NCBI GenBank assembly: GCA_002392265.1
Contig: DGGP01000019.1
Span: 1-20,442, forward strand
Source: Firmicutes bacterium UBA3871
GTDB lineage: Bacteria; Bacillota; Clostridia; Peptostreptococcales; Anaerovoracaceae
Reading direction: 5' to 3'
Length of the DNA: 20,442 nt
The translations under genes were made by a program, and so were the position numbers. Positions within the stretch are counted from its first letter, which is position 1. The number at the start of each line of letters is the position of its first letter. The notes under the pieces are model-generated. The model was not told the origin of the DNA, ran no database searches, and worked only from the letters and a program-made list of their open reading frames with translations. Of the stretch, positions 1-8,894 are shown in pieces.

Positions 1-389
1 ACAGCCCCGGCGGCAGCGTAACCGCAGGCATGGCAATCTATGACACCATGAAGTATATCAAGCCGGATGTTTCGACTATTTGCGTCGGACTTGCGGCAAG
101 CATGGGAGCTTTCCTCCTTTCAGCAGGGACAAAGGGCAAACGCTTTGCACTTCCAAATGCGGAAATTATGATACATCAGCCACTCGGCGGAGCCAGTGGC
201 CAGGCGTCGGACATTAAAATCCACGCTGAATGGATAGTAAAGACAAAAGAGAGATTAAACAAAATGCTCAGCGAAGCTACGGGCCAGCCTCTCGAGACCA
301 TCGAAAAGGATACGGACCGTGATAACTTCATGAGCGCAGTCGAGGCTATGGAATATGGCCTCATTGATAAGGTTATCGAAAGCAGATAA
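1..389 (+). CDS. clpP: ATP-dependent Clp protease proteolytic subunit ClpP (5' end missing)
   Basis: This is the serine protease subunit of the cytosolic Clp machine, which degrades proteins unfolded and delivered by ClpX or another Clp ATPase. The window opens inside the gene, and the frame reads [10 protein letters not shown] from base 1 without its N-terminal third. All three catalytic residues of the family are visible: Ser in GLAASMGAF, His in MIHQPLGG, and the second Asp of DTDRDNF. The C-terminus ends just after the conserved EYGLIDKVI segment, as in full-length ClpP. The next gene, clpX, starts 17 bases after the stop, so protease and unfoldase are co-transcribed. The family assignment is certain; only the start and promoter are unseen. 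Confidence 0.97.
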   Translation, partial: SPGGSVTAGMAIYDTMKYIKPDVSTICVGLAASMGAFLLSAGTKGKRFALPNAEIMIHQPLGGASGQASDIKIHAEWIVKTKERLNKMLSEATGQPLETIEKDTDRDNFMSAVEAMEYGLIDKVIESR

Positions 390-406
390 CCGGAAAAGGG
401 GATGCA

Positions 407-1693
407 ATGGCAAAGTATGATGACACTAAACAACTGAAGTGTTCATTCTGCGGCAAACCTCAAAATCAGGTTCGCAGACTGGTTGCGGGCCCGGGCGTAT
501 TCATATGTGATGAATGTGTACAGCTCTGTACAGATATTTTGGCGGAAGAGTATGAAAACCAGGAATCCGGGACTTCAGTGGCCGGCACGGGAGAAAGCAG
601 CTTCAAGCTGCCAAAACCGGCAGAAATTTTTGAGACACTTTCCGAATATGTAATCGGACAGGAAAGAGCAAAGAAAGCCCTTTCGGTTGCAGTTTACAAC
701 CACTATAAAAGAATTCAGTCAATTGGCAAGCTTTCAAAGCAGGGCGGTGACGATGTGGAACTTCAGAAGAGCAATATCGTTCTGCTCGGACCTACGGGCT
801 CCGGCAAGACACTCCTTGCTCAGACACTGGCAAAGATACTTAACGTGCCTTTTGCCATAGCTGATGCTACGGCACTCACGGAAGCAGGCTATGTCGGCGA
901 AGACGTTGAAAACATCCTGCTCAAGCTGATTCAGGCCGCAGACTGGGATATCGAAAAGGCACAGCGCGGCATTATCTATGTCGACGAAATCGACAAGATT
1001 GCGCGCAAGTCCGAAAACCCGAGCATTACGCGCGACGTAAGCGGCGAAGGCGTGCAGCAGGCTCTCCTTAAGATTCTTGAGGGAACCATAGCAAGCGTGC
1101 CACCTCAGGGCGGACGCAAGCACCCACACCAGGACTTCGTTCAGTTCGATACAACGAATGTACTTTTCATTTGCGGAGGCGCATTCGACGGACTTGACAA
1201 GATCATTCAGCGCAGACTCGGCGAAAAGACGATAGGCTTTAATTCCGACATGAAAAAGAACGAAATTGAAGCCTCCGAGCTGCTCGCACATGTTCAGCCG
1301 GAAGATCTTTTGAAGTTCGGACTGATTCCTGAGTTTATCGGCAGACTTCCTGTGATTGTATCTCTCGACGAGCTTTCGGAGGATGCTCTGGTTAAGATTA
1401 TCACAGAACCGAGAAATGCCCTCAGCAAGCAGTACAGAAAGCTGTTCGCAATGGACAATGTTGAACTCGAAATATCCGAGGATGCAGTGCGCGCCGTTGC
1501 AAAGAAGGCACTCGAACGCAAGACCGGTGCGAGAGGTCTGCGCAGCATATTTGAAAAGGTCATGACTGACATCATGTTCGATATTCCGAGCCGTGATGAC
1601 GTATCAAAGTGCGTAATTACGCGGGAAACAATCGAAGAGGAAAAGACTCCGGAGCTGGTTATTGCAGACAAAACTGAAGAATCGGCATCCTGA
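407..1693 (+). CDS. clpX: ATP-dependent Clp protease ATP-binding subunit ClpX
   Basis: This AAA+ unfoldase recognises substrates, unfolds them and threads them into ClpP in the cytosol. The N-terminal zinc-binding domain has its four cysteines at residues 12, 15, 34 and 37. The AAA+ core follows, with Walker A GPTGSGKT at 128-135, the GYVG pore loop, Walker B IIYVDEID at 189-196, the RKH loop in GGRKHPHQ, and the sensor/arginine segment EFIGRLP. At 428 residues it is the normal length for the family. The ATG is preceded by a GGAAAAGGGG-like ribosome binding site. It sits between clpP and lon, the usual Bacillota arrangement. The C-terminal tail beyond about residue 400 is short and polar, as is common. 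Confidence 0.98.
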   Translation: MAKYDDTKQLKCSFCGKPQNQVRRLVAGPGVFICDECVQLCTDILAEEYENQESGTSVAGTGESSFKLPKPAEIFETLSEYVIGQERAKKALSVAVYNHYKRIQSIGKLSKQGGDDVELQKSNIVLLGPTGSGKTLLAQTLAKILNVPFAIADATALTEAGYVGEDVENILLKLIQAADWDIEKAQRGIIYVDEIDKIARKSENPSITRDVSGEGVQQALLKILEGTIASVPPQGGRKHPHQDFVQFDTTNVLFICGGAFDGLDKIIQRRLGEKTIGFNSDMKKNEIEASELLAHVQPEDLLKFGLIPEFIGRLPVIVSLDELSEDALVKIITEPRNALSKQYRKLFAMDNVELEISEDAVRAVAKKALERKTGARGLRSIFEKVMTDIMFDIPSRDDVSKCVITRETIEEEKTPELVIADKTEESAS

Positions 1694-1713
1694 CGAAATT
1701 TTATTGCACCAAA

Positions 1714-1741
1714 ATCGACCACCCTCGGTGGTCGATATTTT
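1714..1741 (+). terminator. Hairpin between clpX and lon (terminator or attenuator)
   Basis: A perfect 10-bp stem (ATCGACCACC, 1714-1723, against GGTGGTCGAT, 1727-1736) closes a 3-base loop, and only ATTTT follows. It lies 21 bases after the clpX stop and 26 bases before the lon ATG. The short U-run suggests a partial terminator, attenuator or processing/stability hairpin rather than a full stop. It is not a CIRCE (HrcA) or CtsR motif. Confidence 0.6.
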
Positions 1742-1761
1742 GACAAGAGAAAGTAAAGACT

Positions 1762-4248
1762 ATGGTATTCAGTAAAGAAAAACGCAGAGAATTAATAGAT
1801 GCTATCCTGGATGCGCAGGATGAAAATGACATTGAGCTGGAACTCATAGAGGATGATGAAGATGATGAGGATGATATCGACTTTCTTCAGAATGCCTATG
1901 AGGATGGCAATGTAGTACTCCCTACAATAGCGCTTCGCGGCCTCGCAGTTCTGCCGGGAATGATTATGCACTTTGATATCGGCAGAGATAAATCTGTCAA
2001 GGCACTCGAGGCGGCAATGGCATCAAATCAGTTTGTTTTCCTGCTGGCGCAGAAGAGCGAAGCTGTTGAAAATCCGGGTGTTAATGACCTGTATGAGGTT
2101 GGTACCGTTGCAAAGGTCAGACAGATGTTAAAGATGCCCGGAGATTCCATCCGCGTTCTGGTTGATTGCATAGAGAGAGCAAAGCTTTTAAATATGATTC
2201 AGGACGAGCCTTATTTCAAGGCAGAGGTCCTCGTAATGTTCAACAAGGAATATCCGGAGGAAGTTCCTACGATTGAAGCTTTGAAGAGGTCCGTAAAATC
2301 GAACTTTATCAAATACGATGATCTCGCAGATGTAGGCGGCCCTGCCGCTGTTGCGGCAATCGAGTCACCGGAGCATCCGGGTGTGCTGGCCGATGCCATC
2401 GCGGGACATATGGATATAAAGGTTGAAAGCAAGCAGAAAATCCTTGAAACAATTGATTTCGAGGAAAGACTTCGTGCACTCAACGAAATTCTTGCGGAGG
2501 AAATAAATATACTTTCGCTCGAGGCTGATATAAAGAGCAAGGTAAAGGACCAGCTCGACAAAAACCAGAAGGAATATTACCTTAGGGAGCAGATGCGCGC
2601 AATTCAGGACGAGCTCGGCGTAGCCGAAGACCTCGACGACGAAATCGAGCGCTGGCACAAGCAAATGAAAAAGCTGAAGCTGCCGAAGGAAGTTGCTCAG
2701 AAGGTCGAAAAGGAGATAATAAAGCTCACAAAGATGCAGTCGAGCTCCGCTGAGGGAAACGTTATTCGTACTTATGTGGATTCGATACTCGAGCTGCCGT
2801 GGAACAAGAGCACTAAAACTCAGTACGACTTAAACGAAGCCCGCAAGATTTTGGATTCGGACCACTACGGACTTGATGAGGTAAAGGAGCGCGTGCTCGA
2901 ATATCTGGCTGTAATTCAGCTTTCGGGTGCTATAAAAGGTCCTATCCTTTGCTTGGTAGGCCCTCCGGGAGTCGGCAAGACATCCGTTGCGAAGTCTATC
3001 GCTCACTCGATCGGACGTGAGTTTGTTCACATGTCTCTCGGCGGCGTGCGCGACGAAGCTGAAATCCGCGGCCACCGCAGAACTTATATAGGCGCAATTC
3101 CGGGACGCATTATGAATTGCATAAAGGAAGCAAAGACTAACAATCCTGTATTCCTCTTTGACGAGGTCGACAAAATCGGAGCAGACTTCAAGGGTGACCC
3201 TGCAAGCGCACTGCTCGAGGTCCTCGACCCGGAACAGAACAAGGAATTCGTAGACCACTATCTCGAGGTTCCTTTTGACCTTTCAAAGGTAATGTTCATC
3301 ACAACGGCAAACGATACCGATACCATTCCGAGACCTCTTCTCGACAGAATGGAGGTAATCGAGGTTCCCGGATATACCGAAGAGGAAAAGGTAAAGATAG
3401 CGCAGAGATATCTGGTGCCAAAGCAGATAAAGGAAAACGGGCTGACACCTGAAAACATCACCTTTAACGAGGGGGCAATCAGACAGCTTATTGAATATTA
3501 CACCAGAGAATCAGGCGTTCGTAATCTCGAAAGGGAGATTGCAAATATCTGCCGAAAGACGGCATTAAAAACCGTGACGACAAAGAAAAAATTCTATCGC
3601 ATCACCGAGGGCACGGTTGAAAAGCTTCTCGGCAAAAAGAAATATCACTTTGACATAATCGAGGGTAAATACGAAATCGGCAAGACCACAGGTCTCGCAT
3701 GGACAATCGTCGGCGGCGATACGCTCTTTATTGAGACTGCTATCATGCCGGGCGGTGGAAATCTCGTGCTTACCGGACAGCTCGGCGATGTAATGCAGGA
3801 ATCCGCAAAGGCGGCAATCAGCTATATCCGTTCTGTTGCGGACAACCTGCCATGCGGGCTCAAGATAAAGGACGAATACAAGGAATTCTACAAGGACAAG
3901 GATTTCCACATCCATGTGCCTGAAGGCGCTACACCGAAGGACGGTCCGAGCGCAGGTGTTACAATCTGCATGTCGATCCTTTCAACTCTCACCGGCAGGC
4001 CTGCCCGTCAGGACATCGCAATGACCGGAGAAATAACGCTGCTCGGAAAGATTCTGCCTGTCGGCGGTATTCGCGAAAAGGTGCTTGCTGCTTATCGCGC
4101 AGGCATCAGAAAGGTGATGCTGCCAAAGGAGAACGAACGCGACATCGAAGATATTCCTGCAAATGTCAGGAAAAAGATCGAGTTCGTGCTGCTTTCGGAA
4201 GCAGCTGAAGCAATCCCTCACGTGCTGCAGGAAAAGGAAGAAAAATGA
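1762..4248 (+). CDS. lon: ATP-dependent Lon protease (LonA type, acidic N-terminal extension)
   Basis: This homohexameric cytosolic AAA+ protease degrades misfolded and selected regulatory proteins. The substrate-binding LON domain begins near residue 51 ([15 protein letters not shown]). It is followed by a helical linker, Walker A GPPGVGKT at 400-407, Walker [11 protein letters not shown], and the C-terminal protease domain with catalytic Ser730 (in DGPSAGV) and Lys773 (in GGIREKV). The 43-residue Ser-Lys spacing matches the family. Ahead of the LON domain are about 50 extra residues, very rich in Asp and Glu (roughly 13-47), which typical Lon proteins lack. The ATG at 1762 is the only usable start, because an in-frame stop lies at 1741-1743 and no other candidate precedes the LON domain. 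Its AGAGAAAG ribosome site is weak. The stop overlaps the engB start. Confidence 0.97.
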   Translation: MVFSKEKRRELIDAILDAQDENDIELELIEDDEDDEDDIDFLQNAYEDGNVVLPTIALRGLAVLPGMIMHFDIGRDKSVKALEAAMASNQFVFLLAQKSEAVENPGVNDLYEVGTVAKVRQMLKMPGDSIRVLVDCIERAKLLNMIQDEPYFKAEVLVMFNKEYPEEVPTIEALKRSVKSNFIKYDDLADVGGPAAVAAIESPEHPGVLADAIAGHMDIKVESKQKILETIDFEERLRALNEILAEEINILSLEADIKSKVKDQLDKNQKEYYLREQMRAIQDELGVAEDLDDEIERWHKQMKKLKLPKEVAQKVEKEIIKLTKMQSSSAEGNVIRTYVDSILELPWNKSTKTQYDLNEARKILDSDHYGLDEVKERVLEYLAVIQLSGAIKGPILCLVGPPGVGKTSVAKSIAHSIGREFVHMSLGGVRDEAEIRGHRRTYIGAIPGRIMNCIKEAKTNNPVFLFDEVDKIGADFKGDPASALLEVLDPEQNKEFVDHYLEVPFDLSKVMFITTANDTDTIPRPLLDRMEVIEVPGYTEEEKVKIAQRYLVPKQIKENGLTPENITFNEGAIRQLIEYYTRESGVRNLEREIANICRKTALKTVTTKKKFYRITEGTVEKLLGKKKYHFDIIEGKYEIGKTTGLAWTIVGGDTLFIETAIMPGGGNLVLTGQLGDVMQESAKAAISYIRSVADNLPCGLKIKDEYKEFYKDKDFHIHVPEGATPKDGPSAGVTICMSILSTLTGRPARQDIAMTGEITLLGKILPVGGIREKVLAAYRAGIRKVMLPKENERDIEDIPANVRKKIEFVLLSEAAEAIPHVLQEKEEK

Positions 4249-4835
4249 TAGTAAAAAAAGCAGAGCTAGAGGCTATAGCAGCCGCCCCAAAACAATATCC
4301 GCAGGCAGACCTTAAGGAGATAGCCTTTGCCGGCAGATCCAATGTGGGCAAAAGCTCGCTTTTAAACCTGCTTACAAACAGGCGCAGTCTCGCACGCGTT
4401 TCGGGAAATCCCGGCAAGACGCGTACCATCAACTTTTACCGGATTAATGATGCTTTCCGTATAGTGGACCTTCCGGGCTACGGCTATGCAAGGGTTTCAA
4501 AGAGTGAAAGTGAGAGCTGGGGAAAGATGATGGAAACCTATCTTTCGGGGCGCGAAAATCTCGTAAAGGTAGTGCAGCTTGTGGACATTCGTCACGAGCC
4601 GAGTGCTCAGGACCGCCAGATGTACGAATACCTTCAGTATTACGGATTGGACGGCATAGTCGTTGCGACAAAGGCTGACAAGGTTTCCAGAAACGAACTG
4701 CAGAAATGCATGTCTGTGATCAGGAAATCGCTGCAGATGAAGCCCGAGGATGTGATCATTCCGGTTTCGGCTCTTAAGAGGACGGGAAACGACAAGGTTA
4801 TGGAGGTAATATCGGAGCTTTTGGGAATTGAGTAG
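4245..4835 (+). CDS. engB: Ribosome biogenesis GTP-binding protein EngB/YsxC
   Basis: This is an essential small TrmE-Era-EngA-EngB-type GTPase that helps assemble the large ribosomal subunit. At 196 residues it is a normal length. The GTPase motifs are G1 GRSNVGKS at 30-37, the switch region around the PGKTRTINFY segment, G3 DLPGYG at 75-80, G4 TKAD at 142-145, and G5 in PVSALKR. The ATG overlaps the lon stop by four bases (ATGA), so the two are probably translationally coupled. The clpX-lon-engB order is a recurring one in Bacillota. Nothing is unusual in the protein itself. Confidence 0.97.
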   Translation: MIVKKAELEAIAAAPKQYPQADLKEIAFAGRSNVGKSSLLNLLTNRRSLARVSGNPGKTRTINFYRINDAFRIVDLPGYGYARVSKSESESWGKMMETYLSGRENLVKVVQLVDIRHEPSAQDRQMYEYLQYYGLDGIVVATKADKVSRNELQKCMSVIRKSLQMKPEDVIIPVSALKRTGNDKVMEVISELLGIE

Positions 4836-4846
4836 GAGGAAAGCTT

Positions 4847-5188
4847 ATGAGGGGAATTACTTTTCGGGTTATCTTAAAGAGAATTAAAGCCATTCGCTTT
4901 ATGATGGTGGATCCAAAGGTTTCAAAATGGAAAAAGCTGCTTGTTGTTTTCGGTATCGTGTATGTGCTCATACCTATTGATATAATACCGATTGCTATTT
5001 TTCCGTTCGGATTTTTGGACGATTTGGTTCTTTGGATATGGATTTTGTTTTATCTCAGAGATACACTGGATAAATACTGGCTGGGCGAAAAAGAAGTCGA
5101 TCTTTCTAAAAATTTTGATGGAAAGACAGTCATTGATGATGTAGAATATGAAGTGGAGCCCGATAACGGGTCGTCAGAGGAGAAATAA
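4847..5188 (+). CDS. DUF1232 (YkvA-like) small membrane protein
   Basis: This 113-residue protein has the hallmark of the DUF1232/YkvA family: a hydrophobic hairpin of two helices around VYVLIPIDIIP and FGFLDDLVLW, where the PID(x)IP and LDDL motifs identify the family. The N-terminus is basic (RVILKRIKAIRF), and the last 30 residues are acidic and soluble. It is predicted to sit in the cytoplasmic membrane. No biochemical function is established for the family, and I infer none. A strong AGGAGGA ribosome site begins in the engB stop region, 11 bases separate the two genes, and hpt follows after 4 bases, so it is inside the operon. An in-frame ATG at 4901 would give a shorter protein, but the strong ribosome site favours 4847. 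Confidence 0.85.
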   Translation: MRGITFRVILKRIKAIRFMMVDPKVSKWKKLLVVFGIVYVLIPIDIIPIAIFPFGFLDDLVLWIWILFYLRDTLDKYWLGEKEVDLSKNFDGKTVIDDVEYEVEPDNGSSEEK

Positions 5189-5192
5189 AAAA

Positions 5193-5750
5193 ATGAGCGA
5201 AAGAAAGCCTGTTGGCAAAATAATGATTGATGAGGACCAGATCAGAGCAAAGGCTGCTGAAATAGGAAAGCTGATTTCCGACAAATATCAGGGCGAAGAA
5301 ATTATTCTGGTTGGAATATTAAAGGGCGCCGTAATGTGGATGGCAGAGCTTTTAAAGCACATCGACAATGAGCAGTGCACAATTGACTTTATGTCCTGCT
5401 CCAGCTACGGCTCCAGCACAAAGACCAGCGGTGTTGTAAAGATCAACAAGGACCTCGATGCCGATATCCAGGGCAAGCACGTAATCATTGTTGAAGATAT
5501 CGTCGATTCCGGCGTTACGCTCACCTACCTCAAAAAGTACCTGGCAAACCGCGGCCCGAAGAGCATTGAAATATGCGCTCTTCTCGACAAGCCATGCGGT
5601 CGCAAGACTGACCTTGTGGCCGACTATTTCGGCTTTGAGGTGGGCGACCAGTTCATCATCGGCTTTGGCCTCGACTACGCTCAGAAATACAGACAGCTGC
5701 CTTATATCAGCTATCTCGAGGATGACGATGAAGAGGCGACAGCAGAGTAA
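5193..5750 (+). CDS. hpt: Hypoxanthine phosphoribosyltransferase
   Basis: This is a purine-salvage enzyme that transfers the phosphoribosyl group of PRPP to hypoxanthine (and usually guanine), giving IMP or GMP in the cytosol. The type I phosphoribosyltransferase signature VEDIVDSGVT sits at residues 100-109, and the flexible-loop segment SCSSYGSSTKTSG lies upstream. The C-terminal DKPCGRKTDL and GFGLDYAQKYR segments are typical of bacterial Hpt. I start it at the ATG at 5193, seven bases after an AGAGGAGA ribosome site, which gives 185 residues. A longer in-frame reading from 5148 would run into the upstream gene and add a non-homologous N-terminus. Hpt is often near tilS and ftsH in Bacillota; here it closes the clp-lon-engB operon instead. 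Confidence 0.95.
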   Translation: MSERKPVGKIMIDEDQIRAKAAEIGKLISDKYQGEEIILVGILKGAVMWMAELLKHIDNEQCTIDFMSCSSYGSSTKTSGVVKINKDLDADIQGKHVIIVEDIVDSGVTLTYLKKYLANRGPKSIEICALLDKPCGRKTDLVADYFGFEVGDQFIIGFGLDYAQKYRQLPYISYLEDDDEEATAE

Positions 5751-5780
5751 TACAAGTCAAAAATAGTCAGTACTATTTAA

Positions 5781-5806
5781 TATAATCACTATACAGATAA
5801 AGGAGA
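5781..5806 (+). promoter_or_regulatory. Possible pduL promoter -10 and ribosome binding site
   Basis: The 62-base gap before pduL contains a perfect TATAAT at 5781-5786, but no convincing -35 hexamer at 16-18 bases upstream, and then an AAAGGAGA ribosome site near 5800-5807. It may give pduL its own transcript, or pduL may be read through from hpt, since no terminator separates them. Confidence 0.3.
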
Positions 5807-5812
5807 TAAAAA

Positions 5813-6385
5813 ATGGGTTACAAAGTACAAATCGGTTTATCCAACAAGCACTTACATCTTCAGCAGGACCACATCGACATTCTGTTCGGTAAGGGACATC
5901 AGCTCACTCCAAAGAAGGAGCTGGTTCAGCCGGGTCAGTATGCATGTGAAGAAACAGTTGACATCGTTGGACCAAAGGCAACACTGAAGAACATCAGAGT
6001 ACTTGGACCTGCCAGAAAAGAAACTCAGGTAGAGCTCGCTCTGACAGATGCAAGACAGATTGGCATCAAGGCACCGGTAAGAGAATCCGGCAAGCTCGAA
6101 GGAACTCCGGGCTGCACACTCATCGGACCTTGTGGCACAGTTGAGCTCGACCACGGCGTAATCGCAGCACTCCGCCACATCCACCTCTCTGCTGATGAAG
6201 CAAAGGAAGCAGGCGTAAAGGACAAGGATATCGTTAGCGTAAAGATTGAGGGCGAAAGAGGACTCATCTTTGACAACGTACTCATTCGTTCCGGCGAAGG
6301 CCACAAGAGAGAAGCTCACTTCGACACTGATGAAGGAAACGCTGCAGGATGCGGCCCTGACGCAGTTTGCGAAATCTTAAAGTAG
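5813..6385 (+). CDS. pduL: Phosphate propanoyltransferase, PduL type
   Basis: PduL is a zinc-dependent phosphotransacylase, unrelated to Pta, that interconverts acyl-CoA plus phosphate and acyl-phosphate plus CoA (propionyl or acetyl). It usually works with acetate/propionate kinase to make ATP. The conserved metal-binding histidines are visible at H13 and H15 (SNKHLHL), H122 and H124 (RHIHLS) and H169 (in AHFDTDEGNAAG). The protein is 190 residues and begins directly at the barrel (GYKVQIGLSNKH). It lacks the amphipathic N-terminal encapsulation peptide of microcompartment PduL, and no shell genes are nearby. I therefore infer a free cytosolic enzyme in general fermentation. It has a good AAAGGAGA ribosome site. 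Confidence 0.94.
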   Translation: MGYKVQIGLSNKHLHLQQDHIDILFGKGHQLTPKKELVQPGQYACEETVDIVGPKATLKNIRVLGPARKETQVELALTDARQIGIKAPVRESGKLEGTPGCTLIGPCGTVELDHGVIAALRHIHLSADEAKEAGVKDKDIVSVKIEGERGLIFDNVLIRSGEGHKREAHFDTDEGNAAGCGPDAVCEILK

Positions 6386-6400
6386 CAGAAATGAAAATCA

Positions 6401-6435
6401 AACTCCTTACCGTTTGTGCGGTAAGGAGTTTTTTA
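6401..6435. terminator. Bidirectional intrinsic terminator between pduL and the amidohydrolase
   Basis: A perfect 12-bp stem (AACTCCTTACCG, 6401-6412, against CGGTAAGGAGTT, 6419-6430) with a 6-base loop is followed by TTTTT on the plus strand. On the minus strand it is followed by TTTGATTTT. It ends pduL going right and the convergent amidohydrolase (stop at 6433) going left. Confidence 0.93.
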
Positions 6436-8082
6436 TTGTGCCATATGAGTTTCAAGCGTTATTGTGTCGATTTTCTCCGGATCAATCGTAAAGATGTCGT
6501 CCGAGAGGACCAGGAAATCGGCGCGTGCGCCGGCGTGCAGCCAGCCGCTGTCCTCCATGCCGACTGCGAGTGCAGCCTGCCTGGTGTAGAGACGTATTGC
6601 GGTCTCGATGTCTATGGTCTCAGCCCCGCTATAGTCGATGCCGTTATAGGCACAGCGGGTAACAGCCGCTTTTATGTTTGGAAGCGGATCGGACGGTGTC
6701 GCCCAGCTTGTGGCGGGCGCATCCGTCGAAAGGACCACATTTACGCCCTTTTCGAGCATTGTGCGGATTGGATAAGCCTGCTTGGTTCGCTCAAGCCCAA
6801 AGTTCTTGAGGTAAGACTCTATCTCCGAGTAGGCGAATATCGGCTGCGTTACAAAGGCATAGCCGTTTTTCACGGCCTCGTCTATCGCATGTCCGGTGGG
6901 CTCGGTCAGGTGTTCGAGGCGAAGATGAGGCCAAAGGGCGGAGCCGGAGCCGGAATCGGTCCAGCACTTCTCACCTGACATACGGTCGATTATTCGGTCG
7001 ATTGCCCTGCCGCCCATAGCGTGCATCGAAAGCTGAATGCCATGCTTTTTTGCAAAAGCGATTGCGCTTTCGAGGACTTCATCGGAGCAGACCTGCATTC
7101 CGCAGTCGCTGCCTCCCAGATAAGGCTCGTAAACCCATGCTGTTCTGCCGGATATGCTGCCGTCTCCCACGGTTTTGGTACCTGCTACAAATATCTGATT
7201 ACCCCTGTCGCACATTTCAGGTGTGACTACCGGTGGATTTTTGTAGAAATACTGCCACATGTAGTAAACGGCAACTCTCTGCTTGAAGCCGGCTTTTGCC
7301 GCATCGACGAAGTATGAATATGTGTCTGTCGAATCGAAAAGCCCCATGTCCGCTACAGCAACAACTCCCTGCTTTCGAAGTATTTCACCGAGTGAAACTA
7401 TTTGCTGCACCAGCTCATCATGCGAAGGTACGGGGAGGAACGGTTCAACGAGATTCTTTGCGTTTTCGCGCAGTACCCCGGTCGGCTCACCGTTTTCATC
7501 TCTTTCTATCTGCCCACCCTCCGGATCGGGAGTGGAAGCGGTTATACCCGCTATTTCAAGGGCCTTCGAGTTTACGCACACGACATGAGCGCAGGTTCTG
7601 TGAATCAGCACCGGTACATCGGCTGCCCCACGGTCGAGATCATACCTGTTTGGTGCACGATGCTCCGAAAACTTGCCCTCATCATAGCCCCAGCCGCGAA
7701 TCCAGTACTTGCCTTTTTTAGCAAGCTCAATCTCGGAATTCGAGAGGCTGCGGCAGGCTTCGCCGACCTTTTCGACAAGCTCTGCAACAGAGCAGACTGC
7801 CGGCGGCAGAGCGCTGATCATAGTAGAGTAGTCTGCGAGCATTATTGGATGCATGTGGGCGTCAACAAAACCCGGGAGGACAGTATGTCCACCCAGGTCA
7901 ATTGTTTCTGCGTCTCTTGCAAGGCTTGCAGCCTCGGAATCTTCGCCGATGCTTTCCTCAAATCCGACCCACTTTATCCTGCCATCCGATATCAGCATTG
8001 AATCAGCCCGGGGATTATCGCAGTCGGAAGTGAAAATTTTCGCGTTTCTGTAAAACCGGGTCTTTTTTTCAGTACGGTTCAA
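6433..8082 (-). CDS. YtcJ-type amidohydrolase (Amidohydro_3 family)
   Basis: This is a metal-dependent hydrolase of the amidohydrolase superfamily, 549 residues, cytosolic with no signal peptide. A small beta-sandwich segment (about 8-70) leads into the barrel. The metal-binding HMH lies at residues 76-78 in FVDAHMHP, a lysine in the GTKTVGDGS segment near 303 is the likely bridging residue, a histidine is in SMHAMGG, another in LRLEHL, and the catalytic Asp is in STDAP. The C-terminus returns to the sandwich (GARADFLVL). Substrates of YtcJ-like proteins are mostly unknown, so no reaction is assigned. The start is TTG at 8082, nine bases after a GAGG ribosome site; the next ATG, at residue 29, would remove the first strand. 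It lies 27 bases after deoC and is probably co-transcribed. Confidence 0.92.
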   Translation of the reverse strand: MNRTEKKTRFYRNAKIFTSDCDNPRADSMLISDGRIKWVGFEESIGEDSEAASLARDAETIDLGGHTVLPGFVDAHMHPIMLADYSTMISALPPAVCSVAELVEKVGEACRSLSNSEIELAKKGKYWIRGWGYDEGKFSEHRAPNRYDLDRGAADVPVLIHRTCAHVVCVNSKALEIAGITASTPDPEGGQIERDENGEPTGVLRENAKNLVEPFLPVPSHDELVQQIVSLGEILRKQGVVAVADMGLFDSTDTYSYFVDAAKAGFKQRVAVYYMWQYFYKNPPVVTPEMCDRGNQIFVAGTKTVGDGSISGRTAWVYEPYLGGSDCGMQVCSDEVLESAIAFAKKHGIQLSMHAMGGRAIDRIIDRMSGEKCWTDSGSGSALWPHLRLEHLTEPTGHAIDEAVKNGYAFVTQPIFAYSEIESYLKNFGLERTKQAYPIRTMLEKGVNVVLSTDAPATSWATPSDPLPNIKAAVTRCAYNGIDYSGAETIDIETAIRLYTRQAALAVGMEDSGWLHAGARADFLVLSDDIFTIDPEKIDTITLETHMAQ

Positions 8083-8109
8083 TTATGTTAACCTCGCGTT
8101 CTCTTTTTT

Positions 8110-8766
8110 TTATTTCTGGGATTTTAGTATCGCAATCGAAGCCGATGCGCCGATGCGGTCGGCACCTGCATTAATCATAGCCATGCAGGTTTCATAGTCC
8201 CGGATTCCACCCGAAGCCTTTACCTGAGCGAGATTTCCGACGGTCTTTCTCATCAGCTCCACATGATGAACGGTAGCACCTCCCGTGCCAAAGCCTGTGG
8301 AAGTCTTTACAAACTCTGCCCCTGCGGAAACAGAAAGCTCGCAGGCCTTTACTATCTGCTCATCGGAAAGGTAGCATGTCTCGAGGATAACCTTTACATC
8401 AGCGTCAAATTCATCAGCAGCTGCAACGCATGCGGCGATTTCGTCCTCGACATATTCATAGCGGCCTTCCTTTAGCGCACCTACATTCAGAACCATATCG
8501 ACTTCGCGTGCGCCCTTTTCGCACACATCTGTAGTCTCAAAAACCTTTGATTCCATGCTCATTGCGCCCAGAGGGAAGCCTATTACAGCGGCAACCTTTA
8601 CATCCGTTCCCGCCAGCTCCTTTGCAGCAAGCTCTACGTAGCAGCCGTTTACGCAAACCGAGTAGAAATCATATTCCCTTGCCTCAGCACAGAGTTTTTT
8701 GATATCCGACTCGCTTGCCTCGGCTTTTAAAAGTGTATGATCGAAATATTTATTAAGTGGTTTCAT
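8110..8766 (-). CDS. deoC: Deoxyribose-phosphate aldolase
   Basis: This cytosolic class I aldolase splits 2-deoxyribose 5-phosphate into glyceraldehyde 3-phosphate and acetaldehyde during deoxynucleoside breakdown. The Schiff-base Lys154 lies in [10 protein letters not shown], the assisting Lys183 in VKASGGIR, and Asp90 in EVDMVLN, all at family-typical spacing in a 218-residue protein. I start at the ATG at 8766, just after a GGGAGGTG ribosome site. A longer reading from 8799 has no ribosome site and adds residues outside the family. No other deo genes (deoA, deoB, pdp, deoR) are in view; the apparent operon partner is the amidohydrolase downstream. Confidence 0.96.
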   Translation of the reverse strand: MKPLNKYFDHTLLKAEASESDIKKLCAEAREYDFYSVCVNGCYVELAAKELAGTDVKVAAVIGFPLGAMSMESKVFETTDVCEKGAREVDMVLNVGALKEGRYEYVEDEIAACVAAADEFDADVKVILETCYLSDEQIVKACELSVSAGAEFVKTSTGFGTGGATVHHVELMRKTVGNLAQVKASGGIRDYETCMAMINAGADRIGASASIAILKSQK

Positions 8767-8825
8767 ATTGCACCTCCCGTAATGATAATATGATACCACA
8801 AAAACTTTATCTTTGCCTTAGTATT

Positions 8826-8834
8826 TGGTATAAT
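8826..8834 (+). promoter_or_regulatory. Extended -10 promoter for lgt
   Basis: TGGTATAAT at 8826-8834 is a perfect extended -10 (TGn plus TATAAT). Such elements often work with a poor -35, and none is obvious upstream. It lies about 60 bases before the lgt TTG and between the divergent deoC and lgt genes. Confidence 0.5.
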
Positions 8835-8894
8835 AAACGTACCGTTTTTTGCATTTATATGTGCGAAGCGAATATCCTGAAAGGAGACAATAAA

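Noticed and set aside
5813..6385. pduL as part of a bacterial microcompartment locus
   Set aside because: No shell proteins, aldehyde dehydrogenase or diol/ethanolamine enzymes are nearby, and the encapsulation peptide is missing.
6367..8053. Long plus-strand frames opposite the amidohydrolase (for example 6367-6978 and 7402-8001)
   Set aside because: They are antisense shadows. The minus-strand protein has all its family motifs, and these frames have none and no ribosome sites.
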